Positions 12,301-21,798 of a stretch of DNA of 40,713 bases are shown here, piece after piece; positions within the stretch are counted from its first letter, which is position 1, and each line of letters begins with the position of its first letter. The position numbers were made by a program, and so were the translations under genes. The DNA is from Reticulitermes lucifugus (lineage: Eukaryota; Arthropoda; Insecta; Blattodea; Rhinotermitidae): the NCBI GenBank assembly GCA_026260175.1, contig JAKCWW010004319.1, positions 1 through 40,713 of the forward strand, written 5' to 3'. The notes beneath the pieces are model-generated. The model saw only the letters and a program-made list of their open reading frames with translations, did not search any database and was not told the origin of the DNA.

Positions 12301-15300
12301 AGTGTATGGCCTGAAAATGAACTATTTCCAACTCACAACTAAACTGTTTGGTATCTGATGGCATATATAAGTTCAGTGAAGTTTCAAGAATATCGATTTC
12401 CTTTAAGAATCGTAAATTATTTGTACTAGCAACGTGACACAAATTCTGATATAAAATTACTTCTTGTACTTTCATATTAAGGCTGACAAAAATGTAAGCT
12501 CTTTCCACTGCCAGAGTCTACAAAATATCAAATTTTCCACATCATGAACTTCCTCCTTGTGACATACAATTTCAGTCTAACAAAATGATTCACTCACATT
12601 TACATACTAAGCTACTTTAAAGTACTGAAGTTAAAATTATTATCAAGCTGATTAAGAACAGCATTCCAAAATCCTATCTGAAATTAAGTATGACAAAAAG
12701 TGTTTACTGTTATTAATTAAATGAGTTTGTTTCATACTGTTTGTATTTAATAAACAATGCAGCTCAGGAATCGCAAGTATAATGGACAGCAAGTGGAGAT
12801 GATGGGTGGAATATAAATTATTTAGTTGACACATGGATAGAAAGTAGGACTCACTCATGGAAAGGCATGTAGCATGCACATAGCAGCTGAAAAACACATA
12901 ACATATTTTAGCTGTAAAACAGGAAAGAAAGAGACCATTTTCAAGTGCTGGGTTTATATAAGAGTATAGTAAAATGGATCTTAAAGAAATAGGATATTAG
13001 AGTGTGGACAGGATTCATGTCACACAGCATGAGGATCAGTGGATGTAATAAACTTGCATTACATTTTATTACTAGTACAGACACTTCCACAGACAGAGTA
13101 CATCCACCCTCCCCTAGCTGATATTGATCTCTGGACTCCTGCTTTTCCCCAAGTTACATCTCTCACTCTGCTAGCCATAGAAATCAATACCACAGCACTG
13201 CAAACAGGCCCAGCTGCAGGAGCTGCTCTCACTACTGCGAGATGAGCCCTCACTTCCACACCAAGTCAGGAAGCCTGACATGCACAATGAAATGTATAAA
13301 GACAATTCTACTTTAGAATTACCTATCACACATTATATGTCTTTGTATACAGAAGGGGATAAGTAAAGCTGCAGTTTCACTCACATTTGTCTTTGACCTA
13401 ATGTATTAACAGCAATAACAGCTACAAAACTTCTCAACTTCAGAGAACATTTTCAGTTCTGAAGCAAAGTCTAAAATTCAGTGGACTGGCTATTAATTGC
13501 TGTACACTTTATTTATATATACGTATGGGCATTAGAAATCTGACAGATGACGATTTTTCAAAAGAGAAACAGTCAAAGTTAGGTTGATTTCACTTGTCTT
13601 ATGTCAATGTTGGAGTCCAAAACCATCACCATTTTCCAAAGATGCAAGCATAATGTTTTTTCATTTCAGCTTAATGGAAGAACACACACATGTTGGCAGC
13701 ATGTATCTTGTATGATACATTCTCTACATACTGAGCTTCCCACAAAATTTTAGCTCCAATGTTAAAGGATAGTTCCTGGCATATGTACTGTCATCCTGTT
13801 TTAGTTTTTTGTCTTAAACTTGTTTTTAAAATGCCTATTTCTTCAATTTTCCTTCCCAGGTTCACTTATACCTTCACTTCCAATCTTACTGCTACATAAC
13901 AGCTGCTATTTCTCCTACAGTACAACATTTTCCTACCTCTACTACTATAAAAACATGTACTTGTATCAACTCCCAATAATACATCATCATTCCACTTCTT
14001 TCACTACACTGCAATAAAGTGCCACAAACAAATAATTTGCAGTGATAGGCTGATATAACTGAAATTCATATTATTTAATAAGGTCAAGTAAGTGTTCCCA
14101 TGCAAGTTTCATCGAACAGAAGCTGTGAAAGAATGTCTAAAATGTTAAAAACATAAGGGAGGCCTACCAGAAGTAGATGGTTTATTACTATTGCTTCAGA
14201 ATATTCAATTATGAAGGTCCAACAAAATTAGGAGGTTTTACGTTGTGTTCACCGTGCATTTTGATAACATTCAACAAGTAAACCAAGAAATGCACTTTAT
14301 TTCTTAATTATGTTCATTAACCCTACACATGTTTCGGCTGCAACAGAGATAAGGTTGTATAAACGGAAACAGTGAGTGTTATCAACTGTTAACATAAAAC
14401 TGACATACACTGTGGTGTATAAGTGGTGATACCAAATGGAACAGTGAATGTTAAAGTGAACGTGACCTTGAACNNNNNNNNNNNNNNNNNNNNNNNNNNN
14501 AACATGTGTAGGGTTAATGAACATAACTAAGAAATAAAGTGCATTTGTTGGTTTAATTGTTGAAAATTAGGAGGGTTTGGATTTGAATGGGACACTTCAG
14601 CTTGTGGTCTATGCTGATGATGCAAATTACTAAGTATACATCCCATTCACAAAAACACAAAAATTCTATCAGGTACTGGTAAGGAAAGAGTTCCAGAAGT
14701 AAACACAAAGGCAACTAAGTATATGCCGTATCACCAAAAAGCACGACAATATCATAAAAAAACCTAACAAATACTTGGAAAATACTGAAAGTTAAAAATA
14801 TTTGGAAATAACAGTAGCACATCAAAATTACATTCACAAAGAAAATAACAGCAGATTAAATATGAGTGTGGCTTGCTACCATTCAAGTACTGGGTTTCTG
14901 TCCAAAGACATCGATGTAAAATATACAGAAGTATAATTTTAGCCTGTGTTTTGTGTGTGCGTGTAAGGAACTTGATCTGTCAACATACGGGAAGAACAGG
15001 CTAGGGTATCCAAGAATATTCAAACCTTGGAGACAGAGAAAACAGCATATGAGGAACTTCATAATTTGTACTTCAAATACTATTATGGAACACTAGTACA
15101 AGGACATGGACTGGATTCATCTGGCTTAGGATAGGGTTCAATGATCTGCTCTTTTGAACAGGGCAGGGAATTTCTAGATCAGTTGATCATCTATTACCTG
15201 CTCAACAAGGACTCTGCTCCAAGGGGTTTGTTATACACGATTTTATCAGCATAGTTAACAAAATTACTTTTTTTTGCATTGATAAATATATGTTTTTAAG

Positions 15301-18300
15301 CGACTAAATGTTACAGTACAATTTTTAATATTCCAGTAGTTACAAATCTCACCAAAAGTACAGGTGAGCCAGAGCATATTTTGCAGCAGGTAATTAACTG
15401 CCTTGCTACATATTTAGGAGGTCTCCAGTTCAAATTGCAGGAAAAAGATTGGGTATTCCTAAGAAATAATGTGGTTTTCCTCAGCCCCTCCAGGACAACA
15501 GTACTTAAAAAATAAGCCACAACCACTTCTTCAGACATTCTTCTTAACTCACTATTGATAGTAATCCAACAGTTTCTCACTCACTGCTACATATGCATCA
15601 CTGTTAACAGACCACCATTATATAAACTAACAAATGACTACCAGCGATGCGTTAACAAGTCATCATGTCATGCACATCCCTGTAATAAAGCATCATGTCA
15701 TGAAAGCATGCAACAGGCATGGAAGTGAAGTTTTATGCATTCTAGACCCAAGATTAGACAGAAGTGAATGTTCAGGTTCACATGCGAGCCACTTTAATCC
15801 AACAGGATATTCAGCACTATCTATGGGATTGAACATACATCCTTTCGAGTATCACAAACTTCTTGATAAACATAATTCCACTGGAACAAATGCCCAATTA
15901 AATGCTGTATCTATTTTTTGTCATGTATTTATAATAAAGTGTCCTGAGCACACCAGCCACTTCATTTACTGTATTCACAGTTTATTTTACTGTGCTGTCA
16001 CTGTCTCAAGCTACAAAGTGTTGAATAGTCTGGTTTGTGAATGATAAAGTGGAAAGGATTTTGAAGTGGCCATGACCTAATCAAGGTATTATACCTATGC
16101 CTGGCAATACTGAGGAAAACCATAATAAACCTCAGTCAAGATAGCCAAGATTCAAACCAAGCACAACCCAAAAGAACTCTAGTGTGTCATCACTATACCA
16201 CCCTGCTAAGTAGCATTTTAGTGACAGCTACATCTTTCATGTTACTTCCTAATTGCTTCCTAACACAAGCAGGTTCAGTTAAACTCCTGTACTCATACTA
16301 AAGACCATCATTTTGTCACTATACACTACCTCGAATCTCAACCACAATAAAACCAATTTTCTTAAGATCAACTGAATATTATACACCCATCTACAAACTT
16401 ATACCATTAAACTGTGTAGATGTACTTTCTGCACCCACTCAGATGGCCTCCCTGAAGAATGGGTTACGTTTCTCATTACATAATACTTTCCCTTTCCCAG
16501 ACCAGTTATTAAACAACACTTTATTCCTGTTAGGTCTAAATGACATTTTTGTACTTTGTTCTCAAATACATTTCTTCATCCTCACAGTGAGAATTGACAA
16601 CACAGAAAAATTTTTCCACAATTTAGTCTTTAATTCTTTACAAAATCGATAACTGATTATGTTTCTAAGTTGAATGACACAAATTTCTTCATTATGAATC
16701 ACAATTCCATGTACCATTGTTCCCAGATATATGCTGGCACGTTATTAGCAATTTATTTGCAGTTTAATTACTTATATATTGCAGCACAACAAAGACGCCA
16801 CGCCAACTGTCAAGTAGCAATGAAGCCTTACATTATTTAAAAAAAAGGGTCTGTCGCTGTATACGGAGATGTTACACGCTTACATTACCAGAAGGATCAA
16901 CAAGTGCTGCACATGGACTTCTTTCACAGATTTGATTCCAACCTATACCAGTGTTTCAACATGCACAACAGCAGCAGTAACAATCATAACAATTACTGCT
17001 GGTATTACTTTCTGAGCAGTATAGAAACTTGCTACAGGCTGGACAGCCTGGGGTTCAAACCCTGATTGCAGCGAATTTTCTGTACCTGTCCAGACTGGCC
17101 CTGAGGCCCACCCAGCCTCTGCACAATGGGAACTAGGTCTCCTTCCCAGGGATAAAGCAGCAGGGTCATGGTGTTAACCACCCACCCCCATCTAGCACCA
17201 AAGTTAAAAAAAGAGAAGAGCTATATGTCTACTCTCCCTGTGGGCCTTCATGGCCTGTTATGGGGTAAAATTTACCTTTACCTTTCATTATTTTCTGTTG
17301 TTTTACTATAACATAATAAAACATGTATTACATCACTATAAAAATCTTCCTGAAAATGTATTCAATGCAGTTACTAGATGCAACCCAACCATTATTCATA
17401 TCAAAAATACACCCCAAATTTCTACCAAAACAAAATAATTACATGTCTAACACATGAAATGATGTGTACTGTAATATGGTGATGCAGGATTTTACTATTG
17501 TGTGATTTCCAGCAAGCTCTGATGAAGGGAAAACTGAATTCTCAGGAATGCCTATGGACAAGGCAGAATCAATACTAATTATTGTTTACAAGTTAACTTT
17601 AATTTAGAAGAAAGAGTGAAAGTACCAGTGAATCCTAAAATATTCTACTTGGGCCCAACTAACAACTCTGAAGAGTCTGGGTAGCCTGATGCAAAATATG
17701 TTCATATGTATTAAAAAGGTACTTGATGATGCATTTTTGAATCGAGTTTAAAGAAGTAAAATGCCTATTCTTTGTACTGTTGTGGAAAACTAGTCATGTC
17801 ACAGAAAGTTAAACACTGTCATGATATTCTTTAAAAACTTTCTGTGAACAATGCCGATATGGTAACAAAATTCAAGCACCAGGTGATGCCCACCTGTGAA
17901 AAGAGCAGGGTTTTGAGCTTTCAGTTGTGGGCATATTTTTACACAAATATGAGCTCTGATGGTATGTGGCAGCATACTTGAAAATGACAATATGGTGGTC
18001 ACACAACTAGCGTATCTAGTTCTCAATGTCACCAAGAATTGTGCCAATGATGTAATATATGAAATTTGGCACATAGAGATTATGAATGTACATGCAAACT
18101 GTATACAAAACACTATTCTGAGAACAACTGAGCTGGTAACATACAAGTATAGTCATCCTCAGGTAAAGAATAATTTTTCACCCAATCAACCGATTTCTGG
18201 TTGTTACAGAACCTGAACATGGTACTAAAACTACAGGGTCCATCAAGGCAGGAAACATACTAGCCCAGCAACTACTAGGCTTTCAAGGACTCTTGTTCCA

Positions 18301-21300
18301 CGGGAGCTACAGGCCCTAATAACTTGATCAGTTTTGTTTTTTTTGCAAAAATATACCAGCTGCCTTTATCCTAAGACAATTTAACCTACACAGGGCATTC
18401 CCCTACACTCCATTTTAGTGCTACCCTTCTATCTATGTCTATGATACCCAAGGAGTCTCAGTGCATGAGATTTTCAAACCAAATTATTATGCATTTCTGT
18501 TACCTGATGTGTTCCACACATCTAACATGCCCATACACTCTTGATTTAATTTCTTTGGAGTAATCATGACGTACTTTGCTCCATTCTATTACTTCAACTA
18601 TCTACGAAGCAAAAACTCTTTTCAGAACAGTGTTTTTGAACCCTATTAATTTCTGGTCATCACTTTTATCAAGAGATCAAGTTCACAGCCACACAAAATG
18701 AATGCATTACATATTTAATTCAAACTATAAAGGCCAGATTATCTGAAGATTCTAAATTGAATAAAAATACCCATTTCATGAGCTTATTCTGCTCTTAATT
18801 CATTGTAAATATTAATTATATATGTTACTATTACTGCATAATACCTTAACATGCCACACTCAAATTATTCTTAGAATGTGATGATGTCCTGCATTTGGAA
18901 AACACAAGAACATACATTGTTTTTAGACATGTATGCAAAGTTGCAAAAAGCGCCTATTAGCTTCATCATGTCTGTCTATCCATCTGCACATATCAACTTG
19001 GATACAACTGAACAGATCTGCATCTATTAGGCTCTTAGGATGGCTGAGGAGGCATATACCATACAAAATACTGTGTAGATCAACCACAATATTATTGTTG
19101 TTTCCAGAGCAATGCTTTCAATACTTATATTGTTGATGGTGACATAGGGAGCTTACTGTTGCATTTCTGTGGTAACAATGTTTATGCAAATGTGCAACAA
19201 TGTTATGTTATACACACAGTGCGCATCTTCTTAAGTTACTAATTTCTGCATTTACACCAGCATAGTAGGCTTACCATTCTATCATAAGCAGACGATTCAG
19301 GCAGTCTTCACCACATCCCATTTCTCCGCGAACAATTTCATCTTTGGTAAGGAAACAATCACAAACCATGCGCTTTGCTTCTTTGCTTGTAGTTCTAAAA
19401 TCACAAACAAGTATGTTATACATCCAATTCTGAGACAAGAGAAATGCATAAATTACATACTCAAAAACACTTAAATGCTTACGTATGCTTTGACATACAG
19501 AAAATATACTACCAAACATAATACAACAGCCCTCATAGTCATCAACTAGAATGCTCACCTCTCCGTTAGATATTCATTTTCAACAAGTCTGTCAAAATTC
19601 CGTAGTCTCTCTTCCATCTCCCTATCCTCCCTTTCCTTCCTATCGTTACGGTTGTCTTTCTTGGGCACATCTCCTGAAACTGGTTGCTCCAAAGGTATGA
19701 TTCCCATACTTGGAATATTACCCGGAAATACAGGTCGAATCAGAGGATTTGGGGTGGCAGGTGCTGCTGGTAGAGGCAATAAGCTTGGTGCAACTGGGAT
19801 AATAGGCCTGGGTGAGAGATTTGGTGTCGGTGGTGTGGCTGTCACTTCACTGTCACTACTCCGACTGCCTACCATCTCCAGTTCACTAGATCTCCTCCAC
19901 CGAGACTTCACTTTCACTGGTTTACAACTGTCTCCATCATATCCTGGAATGGTTGGAGTTACTAATCCCTGCACTGTAGCTGGTGAGCTCACTGGTAAGG
20001 GAATTTTTGTAACACTCATATTTTCTTTATCAGACTGGGTATCAGTGCCAGAACAACCATCTAAACTATCCCTCCCTTCAAATATTTTAGTTTCACTGCA
20101 GTCCTTCTCACTTAATGTTCCTGGTGTTTCTACAGTATCACTCCTGTTCTGTGCCCTCTGTTTCATAATGCCAATTGAGCGAATGCGACTGCTACGTCGA
20201 ACGCCAGAACTGCAGTTGGAACTACTCTCTGAACCTGTTGTATCAGTGCTTCCACTTCGGCTGCGAAATGCTGGTACCTGTTTTCTTTCTGATTCATCTT
20301 CATTACTTCTCAGAGTCAAGTGCTGATCATCTGAAATTTCATGCATGTGCAGGAGGCAATCCTCTTGTGTTTCAACTTTTGAATCTTCCTCTGAAGTCTG
20401 ATCTACAGACTCTAATTTAATGTAAGTTTCAGAGTTGTTTACATCCTTCCTTTCTGCTATTAATTTCCTGTCTCTGAGCCCAGCATCTAATTCCAACGGT
20501 ATCTGATTTATTTCCAATTTACTTAGTTCATCCAAACCCAACCCTAAGTCAGTCTGATATTCTGTTTTCATTCTTACATTTACTAAATTACCTTCACTAC
20601 TTGCAATGTAACACTTCCTGTCTTTCAGTACTTTAACTGTACTATGATTCATATCAATTTCAATATTTTTAAACACCTGCTTACTTTCTAGACTATCTTC
20701 TTCTATAAATGCAACACTTTCTACATTTTCACAATTTCCACTGTCACTCTCTCCTTTAATGTCTGTTGTTTGGTTGTTTGGTACTTGTAAGACCACTGTT
20801 TGATCATCACCTTTAACACCTGTTATAATATTCAACACATTCTCAGAAACTACTGGCTCCTGCAATCCTCCACCATTCTCTACTGTCATCTCCACACCCC
20901 TTACTGACACCTGACTATCTTGGCTGCAATCTTCAACTCCCCTCATAGTTTGACTATCCTCACTGCCATACGTTAGCGTCTCATGTACTTGATGACTTGC
21001 ATTCTTCTCAGAGTCCTGTGTATTCCTGAACTCCACTACTCTATGATGAGGTAAAACATCTCCAACATGCATCAACTCTTGACTGTAGCCACCTTCTTCA
21101 ATCACTATCAACTGTCCATCTTGATTACTGAATTCACTATCCCTAACTTCAATCAGGTTATCATAATGACTCTCTTGACTATCCACTTCCTCAACAATTA
21201 AGTTATCTTGACTTCTTGTGTCTCCCAACTCCACTTCCATTCCTTCACACACAACAGTCTCCTCGACAACCTCTTCTTCCCACACTACAGGTACCTCCTG

Positions 21301-21798
21301 TGTTTCAGCCATTTCTATCTCCAGATGTTTGACAACCACTTGCTCTACACTAGCTTCCCCCTGACTCTCAAGCACATGTGGAATCTGGGTCTCATGTGGA
21401 TCCACCTTCTCCAATGAAGGAACACAATTGGGTGGTTCGTTTACATCTCCAGGCTCGAGCATGTGTCTGAACTTCCTGAATTTCTTGTGCACCAGTGGAA
21501 CATGTTGAGGTGATGAATTTATTTTGAAACCAGTGAGTGGAGGTGGCTCACCAAGACTTGGATCTGTGGGACACATTTCAATGGGGGTGTGACATGACAA
21601 GGGAGTCAGATTATCATCTTGGCTCACGCAAGACTCTTCTGACTCATTAGTGCATGGAGGCAACAGGGATCCATTCAGCCTTTCCTCTGATAGACCATTA
21701 CTCTTCCGAGAAGCCTTGGCTTGCGACTTAGCCGCTGCCTTGCTGCCTCCAGCCCCCTTCCTTCTGCGGACCATCACGTGTACTACTGGGATCACCAT
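98..21798 (-). CDS. SETD2: SETD2/Set2 histone H3-K36 methyltransferase, 12 coding exons, 3' end outside the window
   Basis: The enzyme transfers methyl groups from S-adenosylmethionine to histone H3 lysine 36 in the nucleus, co-transcriptionally with RNA polymerase II. Joining coding exons 21798-19559, 19394-19275, 11449-11321, 11158-10957, 10375-10278, 9891-9726, 9635-9387, 8748-8555, 7118-6688, 1137-1077, 977-861 and 342-98 keeps one open frame of about 1,417 residues. Order: low-complexity acidic Ser/Thr-rich N-terminus (1-745), AWS (about 751-800), SET (about 803-925) with YVGEVLD, NHSCEPN and FDYQFQRYG, and post-SET with CHCESALC (about 937-944). Then come a helical region, the LKEVFRIPKK block (about 1255) and the KQERRQLF block (about 1346), both recognisable from human SETD2. 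WW and SRI domains are expected further left. The frame upstream of the ATG is closed by TAA at 21816-21814. A second ATG at 21774 (CACGTGATGG) has a better start context than the first. Family identity is near certain; the exact start and last exon boundary are not. Confidence 0.96.
609..624. repeat. (AC)8 microsatellite
   Basis: Eight AC units followed by ATATAC; intronic. Confidence 0.9.
861..977 (-). CDS. SETD2: SETD2 coding exon 11 (Arg/Asp-rich)
   Basis: Acceptor TTCCTCAG|A and donor GATAG|GTCAGT bound 117 nt, residues 1298-1335. The sequence is Arg/Asp/Lys repeats (KRDRDRKRTRESPDADR), corresponding to the charged region before the LSTEERRKLF block of human SETD2. Confidence 0.88.
1077..1137 (-). 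CDS. SETD2: SETD2 coding exon 10 (small)
   Basis: Acceptor TTTCCAG|AC and donor GACAG|GTAATT bound 61 nt encoding RGYKEYLDKENHHEKQSYD with split codons on both sides. The region is charged and linker-like. Support comes from both splice sites and from phase agreement with exons 9 and 11 rather than from homology. Confidence 0.8.
1270..1464. mobile_element. hAT-type MITE, 195 bp
   Basis: Terminal inverted repeats CAGGGATGGTAA / TTACCATCCCTG are exact over 12 bp and begin with the CAGGG usual for hAT. The 8-bp flanks GCCTAGCA and GCCTAACA differ by one base, as expected for an 8-bp target duplication. There is no coding capacity. It lies in the large intron between SETD2 coding exons 9 and 10. 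Confidence 0.8.
2335..2510 (-). mobile_element. SINE copy (GTGGCCTAAT family), minus orientation
   Basis: GTGGTCTAAT, GACTGAGGAAAACCATCAAGAAGCTCAGTCA and a degenerate reverse B box (CATTCAAAC) share order with the copies at 16.0 and 24.8 kb. Confidence 0.55.
3175..3240 (-). ncRNA. Hammerhead-like CTGATGA...GAAAC motif, retroelement remnant
   Basis: On minus, CTGATGATCC, loop, GGATCGAAAC, ACGTA carries an unmutated CTGATGA and GAAAC joined by a GATCC/GGATC stem. Stem I is not evident. It lies in intronic repeat DNA. Confidence 0.35.
4775..4925 (-). repeat. Dispersed repeat, copy 1 of 3
   Basis: On minus, GTTAGCTTCGTCATGTCTGTC followed by TGTCTGTCCATCCACATGG and TTTTCGTAAAATTTGATATT match the copies at 18.9 and 27.9 kb in the same order. 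Confidence 0.65.
5797..5914 (+). mobile_element. 5'-truncated copy of the foldback family
   Basis: CTTGAAGATGGAGG, CCTCTGAAACTTTGGT and CTTCATATTCACCACCGTGAGAATC follow the core, arm and tail order of the 37.0-kb element without a left arm. It lies in the large intron between SETD2 coding exons 9 and 10. Confidence 0.55.
6688..7118 (-). CDS. SETD2: SETD2 coding exon 9 (acidic region and LKEVFRIPKK block)
   Basis: Acceptor TTTCTCTAG|A and donor GCTG|GTGGGT bound 431 nt, residues 1134-1276. An acidic region (SLEEESGSDHD, ESDEEASSEVV) leads into FLDLASNLLNEWTSLKEVFRIPKK, matching the ISDLATKLLDSWKDLKEVYR block of human SETD2. The donor at 6687 is chosen because it joins exon 10 in phase; the frame would otherwise stay open to 6527. 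Confidence 0.88.
7119..8554 (-). other. SETD2 intron (coding exons 8-9), GC-AG type, 1.4 kb
   Basis: It begins GCAAGT and ends CTCTAG. No repeats or genes were recognised in it. Confidence 0.85.
8555..8748 (-). CDS. SETD2: SETD2 coding exon 8, ends in a GC splice donor
   Basis: Acceptor TTTGGCAG|ATT begins 194 nt, residues 1069-1132 plus two bases. It includes LSKLPIPNKTVLQDSKVISVVEKW, close to LENLPIPTKNMLEESKVLPIIQRW of human SETD2. Reading through hits a stop within about 12 nt. Frame continuity with exon 9 requires the donor GAGAG|GCAAGT at 8554, a consensus-like GC donor. No GT in the area keeps the frame. Confidence 0.9.
9387..9635 (-). CDS. SETD2: SETD2 coding exon 7 (helical repeat-like region after post-SET)
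   Basis: Acceptor TTTGTGTAG|CTG and donor ATGGAG|GTATGT bound 249 nt in phase 0, residues 986-1068. The sequence (LTLCRLMVRAEDLQSRAQLL, then FLDYHGLRLIWSWMMD) is all-helical and matches the conserved region after SET in Set2 proteins, which resembles the LEDGF/TFIIS N-terminal fold. Confidence 0.95.
9726..9891 (-). CDS. SETD2: SETD2 coding exon 6 (post-SET and charged linker)
   Basis: Acceptor GACAATAG|C and donor GGAT|GTGAGT bound 166 nt encoding residues 931-985. The post-SET zinc motif CHCESALC followed by RGWIGEDPE completes the catalytic unit. The rest is an extreme Lys/Arg/Glu helix (RDRKERKEKEIKKKREERRR), likely a single alpha helix or coiled coil. Confidence 0.96.
10040..10168 (-). 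mobile_element. Partial foldback copy with hammerhead-like core
   Basis: On minus, TACC-CTGAAGA (10156-10146) and GAGAC (10125-10121) with GGTA (10117-10114) fit a core in which TACC and GGTA pair as stem I. Arm (ACACAGTGTCACACCCAGAA) and tail (GCTGTGAGAAACC) sequences follow. Confidence 0.55.
10278..10375 (-). CDS. SETD2: SETD2 coding exon 5 (C-terminal SET)
   Basis: Acceptor ATCTAG|TGG and donor TATGG|GTATGT bound 98 nt encoding residues 898-929, WTVNGELRIGFFSKR... to EEITFDYQFQRY. It holds the catalytic FDYQF tyrosine segment. The phase (two bases left over) joins exon 6 to give QRYGKEAQ, as in other Set2 proteins. Confidence 0.97.
10957..11158 (-). CDS. SETD2: SETD2 coding exon 4 (SET catalytic core)
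   Basis: Acceptor TGAATAG|G and donor AGAAG|GTAAGC bound 202 nt encoding residues 831-897. It contains GTFVMEYVGEVLD, NRHYYFMAL and the SET signature SRFINHSCEPN. The Arg of SRF and the Cys of NHSC correspond to human R1625 and the post-SET zinc ligand C1631. After NHSCEPN the residue is Ala where human SETD2 has Cys; that Cys is not a zinc ligand, so activity should be unaffected. Confidence 0.97.
11321..11449 (-). CDS. SETD2: SETD2 coding exon 3 (end of AWS, start of SET)
   Basis: Acceptor TTTATTTCAG|T and donor CCAT|GTAAGT bound 129 nt. The exon completes the AWS Cys set (C-GSRC-PVGERC) with the hallmark TNRRFQKK and begins SET with TEKKGFGLKA, the loop that contacts S-adenosylmethionine. 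It is separated from exon 2 by a 7.8-kb intron. Confidence 0.97.
11848..11891 (+). ncRNA. Hammerhead-ribozyme-like fold, decayed core
   Basis: AACTCC (11848-11853) pairs fully with GGAGTT (11886-11891) as stem I. CTCAGGA stands where a hammerhead needs CTGANGA. GGCAC/GTGCC makes stem II. AAAA stands for GAAA, and AC-AT-GT makes a two-pair stem III before A, the cleavage position. Two core bases are mutated (G5 to C, G12 to A), and there is one extra T after the core as in the other copies here, so it is very unlikely to be active. Confidence 0.5.
14236..14562 (-). mobile_element. Foldback retroposed element, 62-bp inverted arms, contains an N gap
   Basis: Arms 14272-14333 and 14501-14562 are reverse complements with three mismatches. 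The element is flanked by AAAATTAGGAGG at 14224-14235 and 14563-14574, a 12-bp target duplication within a LINE. One end carries an extra ~36-bp tail (14236-14271). On the minus strand the arm next to the tail is preceded by GCCGAAACATGTGTA, the hammerhead-like 3' half. The gap 14474-14500 sits beside the inner end of the right arm. Confidence 0.85.
14474..14500. other. Assembly gap (27 N)
   Basis: The gap lies inside the foldback element, immediately inside its right arm. Hairpin collapse during assembly is the likely cause. Confidence 0.95.
15395..15575 (+). mobile_element. SINE copy, plus orientation
   Basis: CTCCAGTTCAAATTGCAGG (B-box-like) then TGGTTTTCCTCAGCCCCTCC and GCCACAACCACTTC are the reverse of the 2.3-kb copy. 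Confidence 0.5.
16045..16205 (-). mobile_element. SINE copy (GTGGCCTAAT family), minus orientation
   Basis: GTGGCCATGACCTAATCAAGGTA, ACTGAGGAAAACCATAATAAACCTCAGTCA and GATTCAAACC (reverse B box) match the tRNA-derived SINE seen elsewhere in the window. Confidence 0.6.
17030..17290 (+). mobile_element. tRNA-related SINE
   Basis: A B-box-like GGGTTCAAACCC (17051-17062) is followed by a body (CTGAGGCCCACCCAGCCTCTGCACAATGG) and an end with a repeated TTTACCTTT tail. It lies in the long SETD2 intron. No target duplication was found. Confidence 0.65.
18925..18990 (+). repeat. Dispersed repeat, copy 2 of 3
   Basis: GCAAAGTTGCAAAAAGC, then TATTAGCTTCATCATGTCTG, then TCTATCCATCTGCACAT match copy 1 in reverse. 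This copy lacks the TTTCGTGAAATTTGAT end. Confidence 0.6.
19275..19394 (-). CDS. SETD2: SETD2 coding exon 2 (first half of AWS domain)
   Basis: Acceptor GATTTTAG|A and donor AATG|GTAAGC bound 120 nt encoding residues 748-786 with split codons at both ends. It holds the zinc-binding Cys pattern of AWS (CDC, then GCGEDCLNRLLMIE), a close match to SETD2/ASH1/NSD-type enzymes. AWS binds zinc and packs against the SET fold. Confidence 0.97.
19559..21798 (-). CDS. SETD2: SETD2 coding exon 1 (disordered N-terminus)
   Basis: This 2,240-nt exon encodes residues 1-746 plus two bases of codon 747. It starts with a basic stretch (VRRRKGAGG, KSQAKASRKS), followed by several hundred acidic, Gln/Ser/Thr-rich residues without recognisable domains. 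A Ser-rich arginine patch (GVRRSSRIRSIG, about residue 537), a Pro-rich segment (about 655-705) and a highly charged run (KDNRNDRKEREDREMEERL) lead into ENEYLTER, which normally precedes the AWS domain. The donor is GAGAG|GTGAGC at 19558. The N-terminus is shorter than the ~1,400 residues before AWS in human SETD2, in line with the poor conservation of this part. A large antisense open frame over it is a shadow. Confidence 0.95.

Larger units (their letters stand above)
14080..15085 (+). mobile_element. Decayed LINE reverse-transcriptase fragment, interrupted by a foldback element
   Basis: If 14236-14562 is skipped, the plus strand reads YSIMKVQQN, a stop, then EGLDLNGTLQLVVYADDANY, containing the reverse-transcriptase YADD catalytic box. 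Downstream, TKYM, KIYRSIIL and EELHNLY follow the usual order of an insect LINE ORF2. Many stops and shifts show it is dead. It lies inside the 7.8-kb SETD2 intron. The left limit is approximate. Confidence 0.8.
11450..19274 (-). other. SETD2 intron (coding exons 2-3), 7.8 kb
   Basis: It holds the hammerhead-like fold at 11.85 kb, the LINE fragment with its nested foldback element, three SINE copies and a dispersed repeat. The stretches 11.9-14.0 kb and 17.3-18.9 kb are AT-rich and show nothing I recognise. Confidence 0.85.

Noticed and set aside
15634-16044. 136-codon plus-strand open frame
   Set aside because: No recognisable domain; intronic, bordered by SINE copies; likely chance.
19652-20326. 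224-codon plus-strand open frame
   Set aside because: It lies opposite SETD2 coding exon 1 and mirrors its codon composition; no domain.
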